Shown: positions 8,817 through 16,722, numbered from the stretch's first letter. The stretch is 64,000 nucleotides of DNA from Hyphomicrobiales bacterium (GCA_900465665.1 UBJO01000044.1:1-64000); one strand, 5' to 3'. The notes: generated by a model from the letters alone, not told the origin. A program made the numbers and translations.

Positions 8817-8842
8817 GAACTGGACGTGCGTTCGTCCAGTTC
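8817..8842. repeat. 10-bp perfect inverted repeat
   Basis: GAACTGGACG and CGTCCAGTTC around a six-base spacer, 40 bases beyond the end of the minus-strand DUF982 gene. No T-run on either side. It could be a weak terminator or a protein-binding site. Confidence 0.4.
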
Positions 8843-8882
8843 TCAAAACAGGCCTTGTGCCCGAACTTTCGATGCCAAAACG

Positions 8883-9197
8883 CTAAGGGTGCGAACCATG
8901 CGCGTTTGCATGAAACCCACCCGTTTCTGCAAGTCCAGCGGCCGTAACCGTCTTCGTTTTGAAGCCCGCCTCAAGGCAGGCGGCGAAAAAGTACTCACGC
9001 GCTACGGCGGGGGGCGTCATTTTCTTTAGAGCGTTACGGCAGGCAACAACCGCTGAATTGTGATATGCGCCACGCTTAGATGGCCATTCGAACTCCAGAA
9101 AGTCCAGGGCATCCGAGATGCTGCTGAATGATTTCTCCAGACCAGTTGTCAGCCTGATCGTCACAGGGCTTTCCCACAGAACATCAACAGGGCTCAT
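8883..9197 (-). CDS. DUF982 domain protein
   Basis: A second DUF982 protein of about 104 residues. Key pattern: VLWESPVTIRL at the N-terminus, SISDALDFLEFEWPSKRG in the middle, CRNALKKM and AREYFFAACLEAGF in the C-terminal helices. Start chosen at 9197, where GGAGG lies five bases upstream; the longer frame to 9218 lacks that signal. No GGAAC-type promoter was found upstream, unlike the 8090 paralogue. Function unknown. Confidence 0.75.
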   Translation of the reverse strand: MSPVDVLWESPVTIRLTTGLEKSFSSISDALDFLEFEWPSKRGAYHNSAVVACRNALKKMTPPAVAREYFFAACLEAGFKTKTVTAAGLAETGGFHANAHGSHP

Positions 9198-9390
9198 AAC
9201 ATCCTCCATCGCTGCCAAGTTGTGGTCTATAGCGAAAATCTAATATGTGATTTTTGAGGTTTCAAGTGGTTTCGGATCGCCGTTTTAAAGAGGTTGCGGC
9301 TGCAGACATGGCCTGTTCGTCGCCGAGATTTTCCGTGGCGCTTTCAACAGCATCAGGCATTGCGGTCTTCTGCTGCCACGTCCTGCGATC

Positions 9391-9609
9391 CTAGTCGAAA
9401 GGGTATGGGTTCGCCTTGCGGTAAGCGAGACCAGCGGCCGTCAGCCGACACATCGGAAACCGCGAGCTATCGCGGACGTCGACAAACCCGGCTTCATCCG
9501 CAGCGTTCACCGTTTTTCGTCCCAAGCCCGGCGGGAGAGGCATGAAGTCGTCGGTGCTCAGGTGGTGCAACAGTAAGGCAAGGCGAAGGGTGGGGCCGTA
9601 TCCTGACAC
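9391..9609 (-). CDS. hypothetical protein, 72 aa
   Basis: The frame extends back to 9669, but the best start is the GTG at 9609, preceded by AGGAG at seven bases; earlier starts fall in a leader hairpin. The product (LRLALLLHHLSTDDF, then LPPGLGRKTVNAADEAGF and LTAAGLAYRKANPYPFD) looks like a compact winged-helix-sized domain, but no family is recognised. A perfect EcfG-type promoter lies at 9724-9748, giving a leader of about 105 bases. Confidence 0.55.
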   Translation of the reverse strand: MSGYGPTLRLALLLHHLSTDDFMPLPPGLGRKTVNAADEAGFVDVRDSSRFPMCRLTAAGLAYRKANPYPFD

Positions 9610-9642
9610 GCAGGTGCTCCTGTCACACATTTCCAGTGGGAA

Positions 9643-9669
9643 GTGGGGAGCCCCAATAAGGCTCCCCAC
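9643..9669 (-). promoter_or_regulatory. leader hairpin
   Basis: GTGGGGAGCC and GGCTCCCCAC (10 bp, perfect) form a hairpin in the transcribed leader between the stress promoter and the GTG start at 9609. It could be a terminator/attenuator, though no T-run is obvious. Confidence 0.45.
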
Positions 9670-9723
9670 CCTTTAACCGCGTCAGGGCAAAGCCGGCAAG
9701 CTGGCAAGCGCGGTCGGACGTGA

Positions 9724-9748
9724 AACGAGCAAAACGATTATATGTTCC
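9724..9748 (-). promoter_or_regulatory. EcfG-type promoter
   Basis: GGAAC-N16-CGTT, the full consensus, driving the 9609 gene leader. Confidence 0.65.
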
Positions 9749-9760
9749 AAGAGGATGGGT

Positions 9761-9834
9761 GTGGAGAGCCGAGAGAGTTACAGGGGCTCAATGCCCTCCA
9801 CTGCCGAGCAAGACGTTGGGAGACTATCTCGGCG
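9761..9834 (-). ncRNA. R-family candidate sRNA, copy R1
   Basis: Predicted RNA of about 74 nt on the minus strand. Hairpin 1 pairs GCCGAG with CTCGGC (outer arms 9828-9833 and 9803-9808). Hairpin 2 closes with GTGGAG/CTCCAC and contains an inner GGGC...GCCC stem. Between the inner stem and the closing arm lies a CU-rich run (AACUCUCUCGGCU). A promoter-like GGAAC-N16-AATT sits seven bases before hairpin 1, the same distance as in R2. No ORF. Stem changes between copies are largely compensatory. Could also be described as a RIME-like interspersed palindromic repeat. Confidence 0.5.
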
Positions 9835-9840
9835 GAGTAA

Positions 9841-9865
9841 AATTCCTGTCACGACGAAATGTTCC
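9841..9865 (-). promoter_or_regulatory. degenerate EcfG-type promoter of R1
   Basis: GGAAC-N16-AATT, one base off the -10 consensus, at the spacing seen in R2. Confidence 0.45.
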
Positions 9866-9895
9866 CGCAATTGCAATATCAAAGACCTCTATTGC

Positions 9896-10036
9896 CTATC
9901 GCTGCATATTGACCGTCGTGGTCTCGTGATTTGGGTTCATCTTCCCAGAAAAGAGCGCGCCGGCGGCTATAATAAAGCCAGTAAGTAGCAGGCCACCCAC
10001 GTAAATCGCAGTCTGATTTCGACTATTCGTAGCCAT
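9896..10036 (-). CDS. 46-aa single-pass membrane miniprotein
   Basis: ATG at 10036 with AAGGG upstream. A short polar N-terminus (MATNSRNQTA) is followed by one hydrophobic Gly-rich helix (YVGGLLLTGFIIAAGALF) and a polar tail (MNPNHETTTVNMQR) likely exposed in the periplasm. Function unknown; it lies just upstream of the R1 promoter, in the same orientation. Confidence 0.55.
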   Translation of the reverse strand: MATNSRNQTAIYVGGLLLTGFIIAAGALFSGKMNPNHETTTVNMQR

Positions 10037-10245
10037 TTCTTGACCCTTTGGCAGCATCTGCGAATCTTAGGATAAATAAGCGGCGAAGAGCCGATCGCTT
10101 TGAGGGGTTCCAGCTCTTCACCATATCGCCATACAACGCGTCTAACTTTGCATGACGATATCCATAAACCTCGATAGCACCGTTGTGTTCCTCGCGTCAG
10201 TAGCGATATTCGAAGCGAGCGGCCATATCAAGCTAATGGGCGAAG
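10037..10245. other. intergenic
   Basis: No gene or clear signal seen. Confidence 0.4.
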
Positions 10246-10500
10246 TCAATTCAGTGATTTTGAGGACCCTAGCGCTTTCGCTTTCTCGCCGTTCATATCC
10301 TGCCTCGGACAGCCCCGGAAACACCACCTCCGGTCCATATATCTCCTGCCGATCCACGTTGTCGCCGGCGCAGGGGTAGGAAGGCGCGTAATCCTTCGTA
10401 AACTCCGGATATGTTGAACGACCTCACTTTCGATCGCGTCGATCGACCTTTGCGGATGGTAATGGGTGACTTGCAGTCTCACCAAGCGCGTGAAGCTCAT
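10246..10500 (-). pseudogene. broken copy of the 13611 gene
   Basis: The frame contains HPQRSIDAIESEVVQ, nearly identical to HPQRSIDTIESEVVQ near the end of the 13611-13862 protein. The upstream domain is missing and the C-terminus runs on in a foreign frame. Nucleotide similarity continues past the stop of the intact copy (10290-10440 against 13545-13690), so this is a diverged segmental duplication, not chance. Non-functional. Confidence 0.45.
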
Positions 10501-10834
10501 CCGGTTCCTAATCGATCACGCCGAACAACAAGGCGAAACCACAGAGGAATCTGCAGAGAAGTATCCGAAGTCAGCGATATGAATAAATCGAGCTTCGACA
10601 AGCCGATAATGCAGGACGTTTAGGTGCTCGCTCGCCAACGCGACCAAATGGCATCCGAAACAAAGGCCGGCAACGCAGTTGCGTCACCATTCGGCCCGAC
10701 TAAAGGGGCTGTCAAAGCAATACGGTTTCTGGACTATCTTCTTCGTTGCAATGGGAGGGGTTTCGCTCGTGTTGCTCGACGCGAAAATGCGGGATTAGGT
10801 AGCAACTGCCACCCGACTCTCCGCCGCTGAACTC
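10501..10834. other. intergenic
   Basis: Short overlapping frames only; no ribosome sites or recognisable domains. Confidence 0.4.
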
Positions 10835-10855
10835 TTAGGATCGACGCGATCCTAA
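10835..10855. promoter_or_regulatory. 21-bp palindrome, possible operator
   Basis: TTAGGATCG and CGATCCTAA around a three-base centre, ending just before the GGAG ribosome site of the 10892 gene. Position and symmetry suit an autoregulatory operator. Confidence 0.45.
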
Positions 10856-10891
10856 AGGAGTGGTTGCGTATGGGTCGATGTTGCGGAAGAG

Positions 10892-11311
10892 TTGAAGCGG
10901 AAGAGCGCTGAGATCGATGATCTGCGGAAGCGGCTCTCAACGCTCGAACAGCAGAGAGCTGCCTTCGATGTCGTCATCCAGACGTATGAGCCAGGCTATG
11001 CCGCTGCCGCATCCCTCGGTGTTGTCCGGCACCGAGGCGGCGAAGGTGCCGACGGAATCTCTGCGCTCTTCAAGGACTTCGACCGTCGGAGCTTCACCCT
11101 TCGCACGCTCCGTCAGGCTGGGCGGCCGATCACCACGGCGCAGTGCGCCTCAGCGTTTGCCCGTGAAATCGGATTGGAAGAGGACGATCCCCGTATGGGG
11201 AAGATCGGCAATCGCTTTTCCCAAGTACTGGACCAGCTCGCCAAGGCGAATAGAATTCGGCGCGCCGGGATGGCCGATGGTCATCGGCATCTCTGGGAAG
11301 TGGCTATTTAA
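10892..11311 (+). CDS. hypothetical protein, coiled coil plus winged-helix-like domain
   Basis: Residues 1-30 form a charged coiled coil (AEIDDLRKRLSTLEQQRAAF). The C-terminal half (FTLRTLRQAGRPITTAQCAS, then RFSQVLDQLAKANRIRRAG) resembles a winged-helix DNA-binding fold. The start is doubtful. The frame permits TTG at 10892, but a better ATG with AAGGAG lies at 10870 in another frame. Removing one G there would give MVDVAEELKRKSAEIDDL, so a one-base frameshift is likely. The palindrome just upstream supports a regulator reading, but this is inference. Confidence 0.5.
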   Translation: MKRKSAEIDDLRKRLSTLEQQRAAFDVVIQTYEPGYAAAASLGVVRHRGGEGADGISALFKDFDRRSFTLRTLRQAGRPITTAQCASAFAREIGLEEDDPRMGKIGNRFSQVLDQLAKANRIRRAGMADGHRHLWEVAI

Positions 11312-11532
11312 TAAGGCCCACATGGTTCCGGACGCCGACACTTTGAATGTCCTGCGGAACCATCAACTATTTAACGCCAGCCAGGTGCTGGTTGCTCTGG
11401 GTCAGAATCTGGGTCGTCAGACACGTCTATCATGCGTTCACGACGCCGATCGGCAACGTTTTGCTTGGCTTCCAACCTTTCCAGAATGCCTTGGAGTTGA
11501 TGCTCACGCACTCGTGCATCAAGACGTTCGTC

Positions 11533-12246
11533 TTAACGGTATTTCTGAAGGATTGAGACGGGCCTAAGTTGATCGCCGAACTCGCGTTCCGTTGTCTTAC
11601 CAATATGCAAGTCACGGATAATGAACTCAAGTTCCCGAAGGGCAGAGAGAGCTCGTTTGACCGACGACTTATTTTCCAAATCTGATAGTTGATCTTCAAT
11701 GTAGCATTCTAGGATCAACAAGCTCGCAACAGCCTGCCGCAACGAGTGATCGTTGCGGCGACCCAGCATATTGATGTTGCTCAGACGGCTCCTGACGCAG
11801 TCCAGGGGGTGCATCAATGTGATGGAAATGGCTTCCGGATTTTCAGCATCAGCAAAGGTGATTGAATTTTCGAGGAGGGACTTGTCCTCGACCCCTTTGA
11901 TCTGGGCAAGGAAGTCCACCACTATGTCGCGCTTTCCAAGCTTGCCCGTTACGACAGCCGCATTCGGGGTGTGGTTGTCACCGGAGGGTATCTCCAGAAG
12001 GCCGTTTTCTAGGCTGTCTGCAAGCGCGCGCTCGGCTTCCCGGTTATGATAGAAATCGAGATCCTTGCTCGTTAGCTCGCCGAGGCCGTCGAGCTCCTCA
12101 TCCATGCCATGATAAAGTTCGGCCCAGATGTTAACAGCTTGCCCGCCAACTATGACCGGATTGAATCGCTGAACAAATCCTAGAAGCGTTTGAACTTCTT
12201 CTGCTGTGAGATGCGGCTCGGCATCTTCGCCACCGTGGGCAATCAT
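11533..12246 (-). CDS. nucleotidyltransferase-fold protein (AbiEii-like)
   Basis: About 237 residues from the ATG at 12246 (the frame extends to 12327 without a better start). The N-terminal segment VIVGGQAVNIWAELY followed by LTSKDLDFY matches the GG-x-A...D-x-D/F layout of the nucleotidyltransferase fold used by AbiEii-type toxins and related proteins. The helical C-terminal half follows ITLMHPLDCVRSRL. Such proteins can act in abortive infection or toxin-antitoxin pairs. The small gene directly upstream (12260-12460) is the natural partner. Toxin activity is inference. Confidence 0.55.
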   Translation of the reverse strand: MIAHGGEDAEPHLTAEEVQTLLGFVQRFNPVIVGGQAVNIWAELYHGMDEELDGLGELTSKDLDFYHNREAERALADSLENGLLEIPSGDNHTPNAAVVTGKLGKRDIVVDFLAQIKGVEDKSLLENSITFADAENPEAISITLMHPLDCVRSRLSNINMLGRRNDHSLRQAVASLLILECYIEDQLSDLENKSSVKRALSALRELEFIIRDLHIGKTTEREFGDQLRPVSILQKYR

Positions 12247-12259
12247 GTCCGGCTCTCTC

Positions 12260-12460
12260 TTAGGAGTGAGCCAAAGCTTTACCGCCGATAGCAACCATCT
12301 TGTAACGGTGAAGGGGAAGTGCAGCAAACGCCGAGTTCTCGCGGCGCAACTGAGAGGGGCTTACCGAACCATTATCGAGGCGCGCTTGATCACGATCGCG
12401 GCTCTCTTGCTTTTCAAGAGCGCGTTTTTGCAAATCAAGATGGGCAACCCTGTAGCTCAT
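12260..12460 (-). CDS. small hypothetical protein preceding the nucleotidyltransferase
   Basis: 66 residues starting at the ATG at 12460 with AGGA eight bases upstream. Strongly charged N-terminal half (LDLQKRALEKQESRDRDQAR) and a more hydrophobic tail ending MVAIGGKALAHS. Its stop codon is 13 bases before the nucleotidyltransferase start, so the two are almost certainly cotranscribed. It has no AbiE-type winged-helix antitoxin motif that can be recognised, so an antitoxin role is only a suggestion from position. Confidence 0.5.
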   Translation of the reverse strand: MSYRVAHLDLQKRALEKQESRDRDQARLDNGSVSPSQLRRENSAFAALPLHRYKMVAIGGKALAHS

Positions 12461-12639
12461 ACCGCTTATCCTAACCAAACTTTCTTTAGATTAATTCAAC
12501 AGCCATTTCAATGGCGCAGATGGATCAAATCCATGGAACCTCGCTCATTCCAGCTAACATCAAGATAAGACGGTTGGAACCACATTTCAATTCGCCGGCC
12601 AATCGACCAAGAGTTCCTTCGCCGCCCTAAAGGCTATTC

Positions 12640-13500
12640 AGCCGGACTTAGTCCATCTTCCCAAATGAGTTCTGGAGGGTGGTTGCCCTGCGCCTGGCGT
12701 GAGGATAATCGCCGTGTCGACAACGGCCTGCTGCTCTGGGGAATGCTCCACAAGGCATTGTCGAGGCCGACGTCGAAAAACCTCTGCGGATACTGGCCGA
12801 TACTTTGACTGGTACGCGGCCGAGATCGTCGTCAGGCGCTTGAAGTTCTGGTTCTCGGCACAGCGCCGATCGACCTTACGGTTCTCCGGCTTGATATGGC
12901 CGCCCGCGTACTTGCCATCGATGTGGATCTCGCCTTCCAGCATCATCCGGAAGCGCCTCGTCGAGATCGCCGAAGCCGACCTGCGTCCGCTGCTCGCATG
13001 CAAACTGCTGGGAGATCCGGCGTGCCAGTACAAGACGGCCTGGGTGCTGCTGATGAAGATGCGCGATCCTAACGCTCCGAGAGGAGACCCGCTCGGCCGC
13101 GGGCGCGAGCAGACCCTGACGCGCGTCATCCGGAGGGAGGATTCCAACGAGGCGTGGGAGATGGTTAGGAAACACGTCCGCAAGGGGTCTCGTCTGCATG
13201 CGGACGAGCATTTCAGCTACAACGATCTCGACGGTCTTCAGGCGTTGCACCGGGTCAACCACAGCCAGGAATACCAGACCGAAGGCGGGATCAACACGAA
13301 CCATGTCGAGAGCTTCCTCAGCCATATCCAGCGGGCTTATGTCGGCATCCATCACCGCTTCTCGGTGCGATGCCGTCGCGAGTTCTCGGTCACCACGGGG
13401 ACGGTCTTCAGCCCAGCTCGCGGGAGAGTTGCAGCGCGCTCTTGCCCTTCACGCTGTTCACCGAAAACCACCGCCAAAATGTCCTGAAAGCTCATCTTCC
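12640..13500. mobile_element. IS1595-family (ISXO2-like) transposase remnant, internally rearranged
   Basis: Pieces of one IS1595-type transposase are present in the wrong order and orientation. Minus strand, 12965 down to about 12840: LEGEIHIDGKYAGGHIKPEN and KVDRRCAENQN (the catalytic middle). Plus strand, about 12950-13070: LACKLLGDPACQYKTAWVLL. Plus strand, about 13110-13360: RGSRLHADE-type and HRVNHSQEYQTEGGINTNHV segments (C-terminal DDE part). An N-terminal-type motif RREFSVTTGTVF then follows directly. No terminal inverted repeats or target duplications were identified. The element cannot make transposase and has suffered at least one internal inversion. Confidence 0.6.
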
Positions 13501-13610
13501 GGAAGGCGTCAGCGCATGCTGAAGACTTTCTTCCGTTTTGTCGCCGTTGATTTCGTGTCTCGAACAGCCCGGAAAGCTACCTCCGGCTGATAGCTCTGTT
13601 GCCGATCGAT

Positions 13611-13862
13611 TCAGCCGCCGGCGCCGGGGGGCGCGTCGTTCTCCATGAACTCCGGATACTGAACGACCTCGCTCTCGATCGTGTCGATCGACCTTTGCGG
13701 ATGGTCATTGGCAACGTGGAATGTCGATCCACTTTCATCCATAACGTCGAACCGTTCTGGCGGAGACTTCGAGAACAGCTCCGATGCTTGTTGTGCAGCT
13801 GCTTGGGGCGTCTCGGCAACAACTGTCACGGACGTGCTGACCGTGAATTTCTGCTTCTGCAT
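13611..13862 (-). CDS. hypothetical protein, 83 aa
   Basis: Small acidic protein: an N-terminal beta strand pair (KFTVSTSVTVVAETPQAAA), a helix (QQASELFSKS) and a C-terminal HPQRSIDTIESEVVQYPEF. Function unknown. A GCAGGT-type ribosome site precedes the ATG. A consensus EcfG-type promoter lies at 13973-13997, giving a leader of about 100 bases, so general-stress induction is likely. A truncated copy sits at 10246-10500. Confidence 0.55.
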   Translation of the reverse strand: MQKQKFTVSTSVTVVAETPQAAAQQASELFSKSPPERFDVMDESGSTFHVANDHPQRSIDTIESEVVQYPEFMENDAPPGAGG

Positions 13863-13972
13863 ACCTGCGGCCCTCGCTCATTGTTCCGGGCGGGGCAAAC
13901 CCTTAGAAGTCCCACCTCCGGCTGCGGTGCAAGAGATGGCTCGGAAATGAGCCACCGCACAACATCCCGTAT

Positions 13973-13997
13973 AACGTTCATGAAGGCGCCCCGTTCC
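13973..13997 (-). promoter_or_regulatory. EcfG-type promoter
   Basis: GGAAC-N16-CGTT (full consensus) upstream of the 13862 gene; it overlaps no other coding region. Confidence 0.65.
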
Positions 13998-14002
13998 GCG
14001 AC

Positions 14003-14278
14003 CTAACTGAAATCCTGCCATCGTTGCCCAGCCAGATAGCTCACCACGCCATCTTCGATCTCCCTCGAAACCTTTCCATAGTAGGCAGTCCACTGCGCGG
14101 GAGCGTGTTTTTGAGAACGAACCCTATCCTGATGAGCGACGGCCCTCTCGTAGGCCACAAAAAGCGCTTCAATCTGTTCGCCCGCAGCGTTTCGAAGTTG
14201 GTCTCGCAACGCTGGTAACCGCATCATCAACTTTTTGCGGCCGAGCTCTTTTTCGAATTCCTCTTCCCGGTTCACCAT
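14003..14278 (-). CDS. hypothetical helical protein, 91 aa
   Basis: Charged helical protein with a basic/acidic N-terminus (EEEFEKELGRKKL) and a C-terminal VSREIEDGVVSYLAG. No signal peptide or recognised domain. It follows the 14294 gene by 15 bases on the same strand, so the two are probably one transcription unit. Its ribosome site is poor, which fits translational coupling. Confidence 0.5.
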   Translation of the reverse strand: MVNREEEFEKELGRKKLMMRLPALRDQLRNAAGEQIEALFVAYERAVAHQDRVRSQKHAPAQWTAYYGKVSREIEDGVVSYLAGQRWQDFS

Positions 14279-14293
14279 CTGCGGCCCAGAAAA

Positions 14294-14512
14294 TTACAGG
14301 TTTTTCAGCAGCACCAGTCGATTACCGCCTGGCAGATCAATCATTCCCTCGTTTTTGAGGGCGTACAGCGCGTTTACGATGGCGTCCTGACTTATTTCTT
14401 GGTCGACGAGCGGCGGGCCGATCTCATAGAGACTAAGTGACACCCCTGGCTTGAGCTTTATATCTTTCAGCAGCTTGAGAAGCGCAGATTTTGCATCGAT
14501 ATCGGTCATCAA
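14294..14512 (-). CDS. small winged-helix-like protein, 72 aa
   Basis: Pattern of helix, helix, then DAIVNALYALKNEGMIDLPG and RLVLLKNL, which looks like the recognition helix and wing of a small winged-helix domain. First gene of a likely two-gene unit with 14003-14278. DNA binding is inferred from the pattern alone. Confidence 0.5.
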   Translation of the reverse strand: MMTDIDAKSALLKLLKDIKLKPGVSLSLYEIGPPLVDQEISQDAIVNALYALKNEGMIDLPGGNRLVLLKNL

Positions 14513-15545
14513 TGAAGTCTGCTCCCGGCTCTATCTTTTGGCAAGTCCGTAAGCTTCGTGTGGAGCTATAAATAGAGGGGTTGATAGCGATCGGGCATAG
14601 AAATTATCTGCGTCTAAGTAGGATCGGAAACCCATTGTCCCGCACCCAAAGTCTAGCTGCGGGATGAGTTGACATACCGAACTCAATATACTTGCTTAGA
14701 AAATAGATGGCGGGCCTGGAGGGGAAGTGACGACTCCCGAAACGACGAAACACATGCGCTCTTCCGGAAGAGACGGTCACAAACACTCAGGATGCCATCA
14801 TCGAGTGGATCTATGCTGCGCGCGCGCGAGGACTTAATGTCCAGCTCCGGGAAGCGCGGCTGCGCGGGAGCGCGATGAGAAGGAGAGACTGACCAGGGCT
14901 CTCAAATCGGGTGCGGAAGACGTGGGTCACACAGATAGCCGTATGAGAGAGCTCGAGCGGACTGTTCGGAAGATCGAAAACGCCGACACTTAGTCGCTGT
15001 TCGCATATTTGACGGGGATGCCCGGAGCTCCTCACACGGAAGGCAACAAGCTTCTTTTTTAGTCACGCCGGTCAGTGCGGTGTCCCGGTCTCCACATGCT
15101 GGCAAACCCTTTAGCAGGATTTGCCCACTTAAATGGGAGCATCCTGAGAAAGCGTACCATTCCCTGTATTCACGATCAGTGTTCTGGCGATGATAGGAGC
15201 GGTGGTCGCTTCGCGGCCCAAGAAAACGTTCAGGTGCCTACCATACGCTCTGTTGATGGCGTGGTTGCTGACCTCCATTTTCGTCCTGGATCACTGCCAA
15301 GCGAGCCGCTGCCCGATTGGCGCGCAGCGGAGGATTTGGCTGATCATTCCGAAGGAGACAGCTAGTCGCTGAAGAAAGAACTGCGGCTAAGAAGAGGATT
15401 GACAACCTGTTTGCAAGCCGATCCCTTGGTAAACAATAGCCCAAGAAATTGTTCGTCGGTGCTCACTGTTCGGTGCCACCGTTGATGTGCTGAAGTTCGC
15501 GTATATCGCTCCTTGCGTCAAAGGAGACGAGGTTTGTCAACTGAT
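14513..15545. other. 1-kb region without a convincing gene
   Basis: A plus frame around 14860-14992 without a start (ERDEKERLTRALKSGAED, then MRELERTVRKIENADT) and a frame 15190-15372 with one hydrophobic helix look partly coding, but neither has a good start. Probably degraded gene remnants. Confidence 0.35.
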
Positions 15546-15623
15546 GTGGAGAGCCGAGAGAGTTACAGGGACCTCAAGGCCCTCCACGTGCCGAGGAAGT
15601 GCTGTTTGGAGACTATCTCGGCG
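15546..15623 (-). ncRNA. R-family candidate sRNA, copy R2
   Basis: Best copy of the R family. The -10 box of a GGAAC-N16-AGTT promoter ends seven bases before hairpin 1 (GCCGAG at 15617-15622 pairing with CTCGGC near 15590-15595). Hairpin 2 closes with GTGGAG/CTCCAC (arm 15546-15551) around an inner GGGCC-UUGA-GG(U)CCC stem and a CU-rich run. No ORF and no poly-U terminator at the 3' end, so the end point is approximate. It lies 60 bases beyond the LysR gene stop. Confidence 0.55.
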
Positions 15624-15629
15624 GGGAAG

Positions 15630-15654
15630 AACTCATCTCAGCGCTTTAGGTTCC
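15630..15654 (-). promoter_or_regulatory. EcfG-type promoter of R2
   Basis: GGAAC-N16-AGTT on the minus strand, pointing into R2. Confidence 0.6.
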
Positions 15655-15712
15655 AAGGCCTTGCGCGCGGGGCAGCTTTCATGCCGGTGAGAATGGTGGC
15701 GCTTGCTCGCTG

Positions 15713-16660
15713 TCAAGGCGCCGGCCGAGACGATCCTTCGGCTCTTAGAAAATCGACAAAGCTGCGCATGCCCGAACCGAGATGGCGGTGTCGAGGGTAG
15801 TAAAGGCAAAGGCCGGGGTAGGGGGGCGTCCATTCCTCCAGCACCTGCCGCAGTTTTCCGTCGGCGAGAGCATCGGCCGCCATCCACCGTGTCACGTAAG
15901 CAAGACCGATACCATCAAGTGCCGCTGCCAGTAGAAGTCTGGACTGGTCGACCACGAGATTGCCGGGCGTTGCGATGACGACGTCCTCGCCGCGGCGCCG
16001 GAACTCCCAGCGATAGATCGACCCGCCTGCCATGCGAAGCTGAACGCACTGGTGAAGCGAAAGATCGGACGGTGTCTTGATGGCGGGCGCTTCATCGAGA
16101 TAGGCGGGCGATGCCACGACGATGTGCTGCTGGTCGGGACCGATTGCGATCGCAACCATCTCGTCGGGGACAAGTTCGCCAGCCCTAATGCCGCAGTCGT
16201 ATCCTCCTTCGGCGATATCGACCAGTCTCCCCTCGGAGCGGATTTCGAAACGCATGGTGGGCTGAAGCTTCATGAAGCGGGTCAGAAGTGGCATGAGGAC
16301 CTGCTCGGCGGCATTGGCCTCGCAGTTGATCCGCACGAGCGCCGACAGTGAGGTCGCCTGCTCATGCAGCTCCTCGACCGCGAGGCCAATTTCGCCAAGC
16401 GCAGGCATCAGTCGCTCCGCAAGTCTTCGCCCCGGATCCGTCAGCGATACGTTGCGGGTCGAACGATGGAAAAGCTTTACCTTCAGTCTTCTCTCTAGTC
16501 CGGCGACCGCGTGGCTCACTGCCGACGGCGTCTGGCCCAGCATTCGGGACGCGGCCCGAAATCCGCCGTGCTCGCACACGGCAAGAAAGGCCGCAAGCTC
16601 GCCGGGCGGAAGCGAGCTCACTGTTCGAATTATCTCATCATTGCGTAAAGCGTGAGCCAT
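15713..16660 (-). CDS. LysR-family transcriptional regulator
   Basis: 315 residues, normal length for LysR. The N-terminal winged helix (about residues 15-75) reads GELAAFLAVCEHGGFRAASR, then TPSAVSHAVAGLERRL and LFHRSTRNVSLTDPG. A substrate-binding effector domain of two lobes follows (about residues 100-300). Divergent from the SDR gene at 16723 with 62 bases between the starts, the classical arrangement for a LysR activator and its target. Likely inducer and target: a small redox or carbonyl compound handled by the SDR (inference). Confidence 0.85.
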   Translation of the reverse strand: MAHALRNDEIIRTVSSLPPGELAAFLAVCEHGGFRAASRMLGQTPSAVSHAVAGLERRLKVKLFHRSTRNVSLTDPGRRLAERLMPALGEIGLAVEELHEQATSLSALVRINCEANAAEQVLMPLLTRFMKLQPTMRFEIRSEGRLVDIAEGGYDCGIRAGELVPDEMVAIAIGPDQQHIVVASPAYLDEAPAIKTPSDLSLHQCVQLRMAGGSIYRWEFRRRGEDVVIATPGNLVVDQSRLLLAAALDGIGLAYVTRWMAADALADGKLRQVLEEWTPPYPGLCLYYPRHRHLGSGMRSFVDFLRAEGSSRPAP

Positions 16661-16722
16661 CTAGTTCACGAATGCCACGCGCTTATCTTCCAGGCAAGTC
16701 GAATGTTCAAAGGAGTAAGACC

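Noticed and set aside
16348..16722. Upstream extension of the SDR frame to 432 codons
   Set aside because: Runs antisense through the LysR start; the ATG at 16723 has AGGAG and starts just before the SDR domain.
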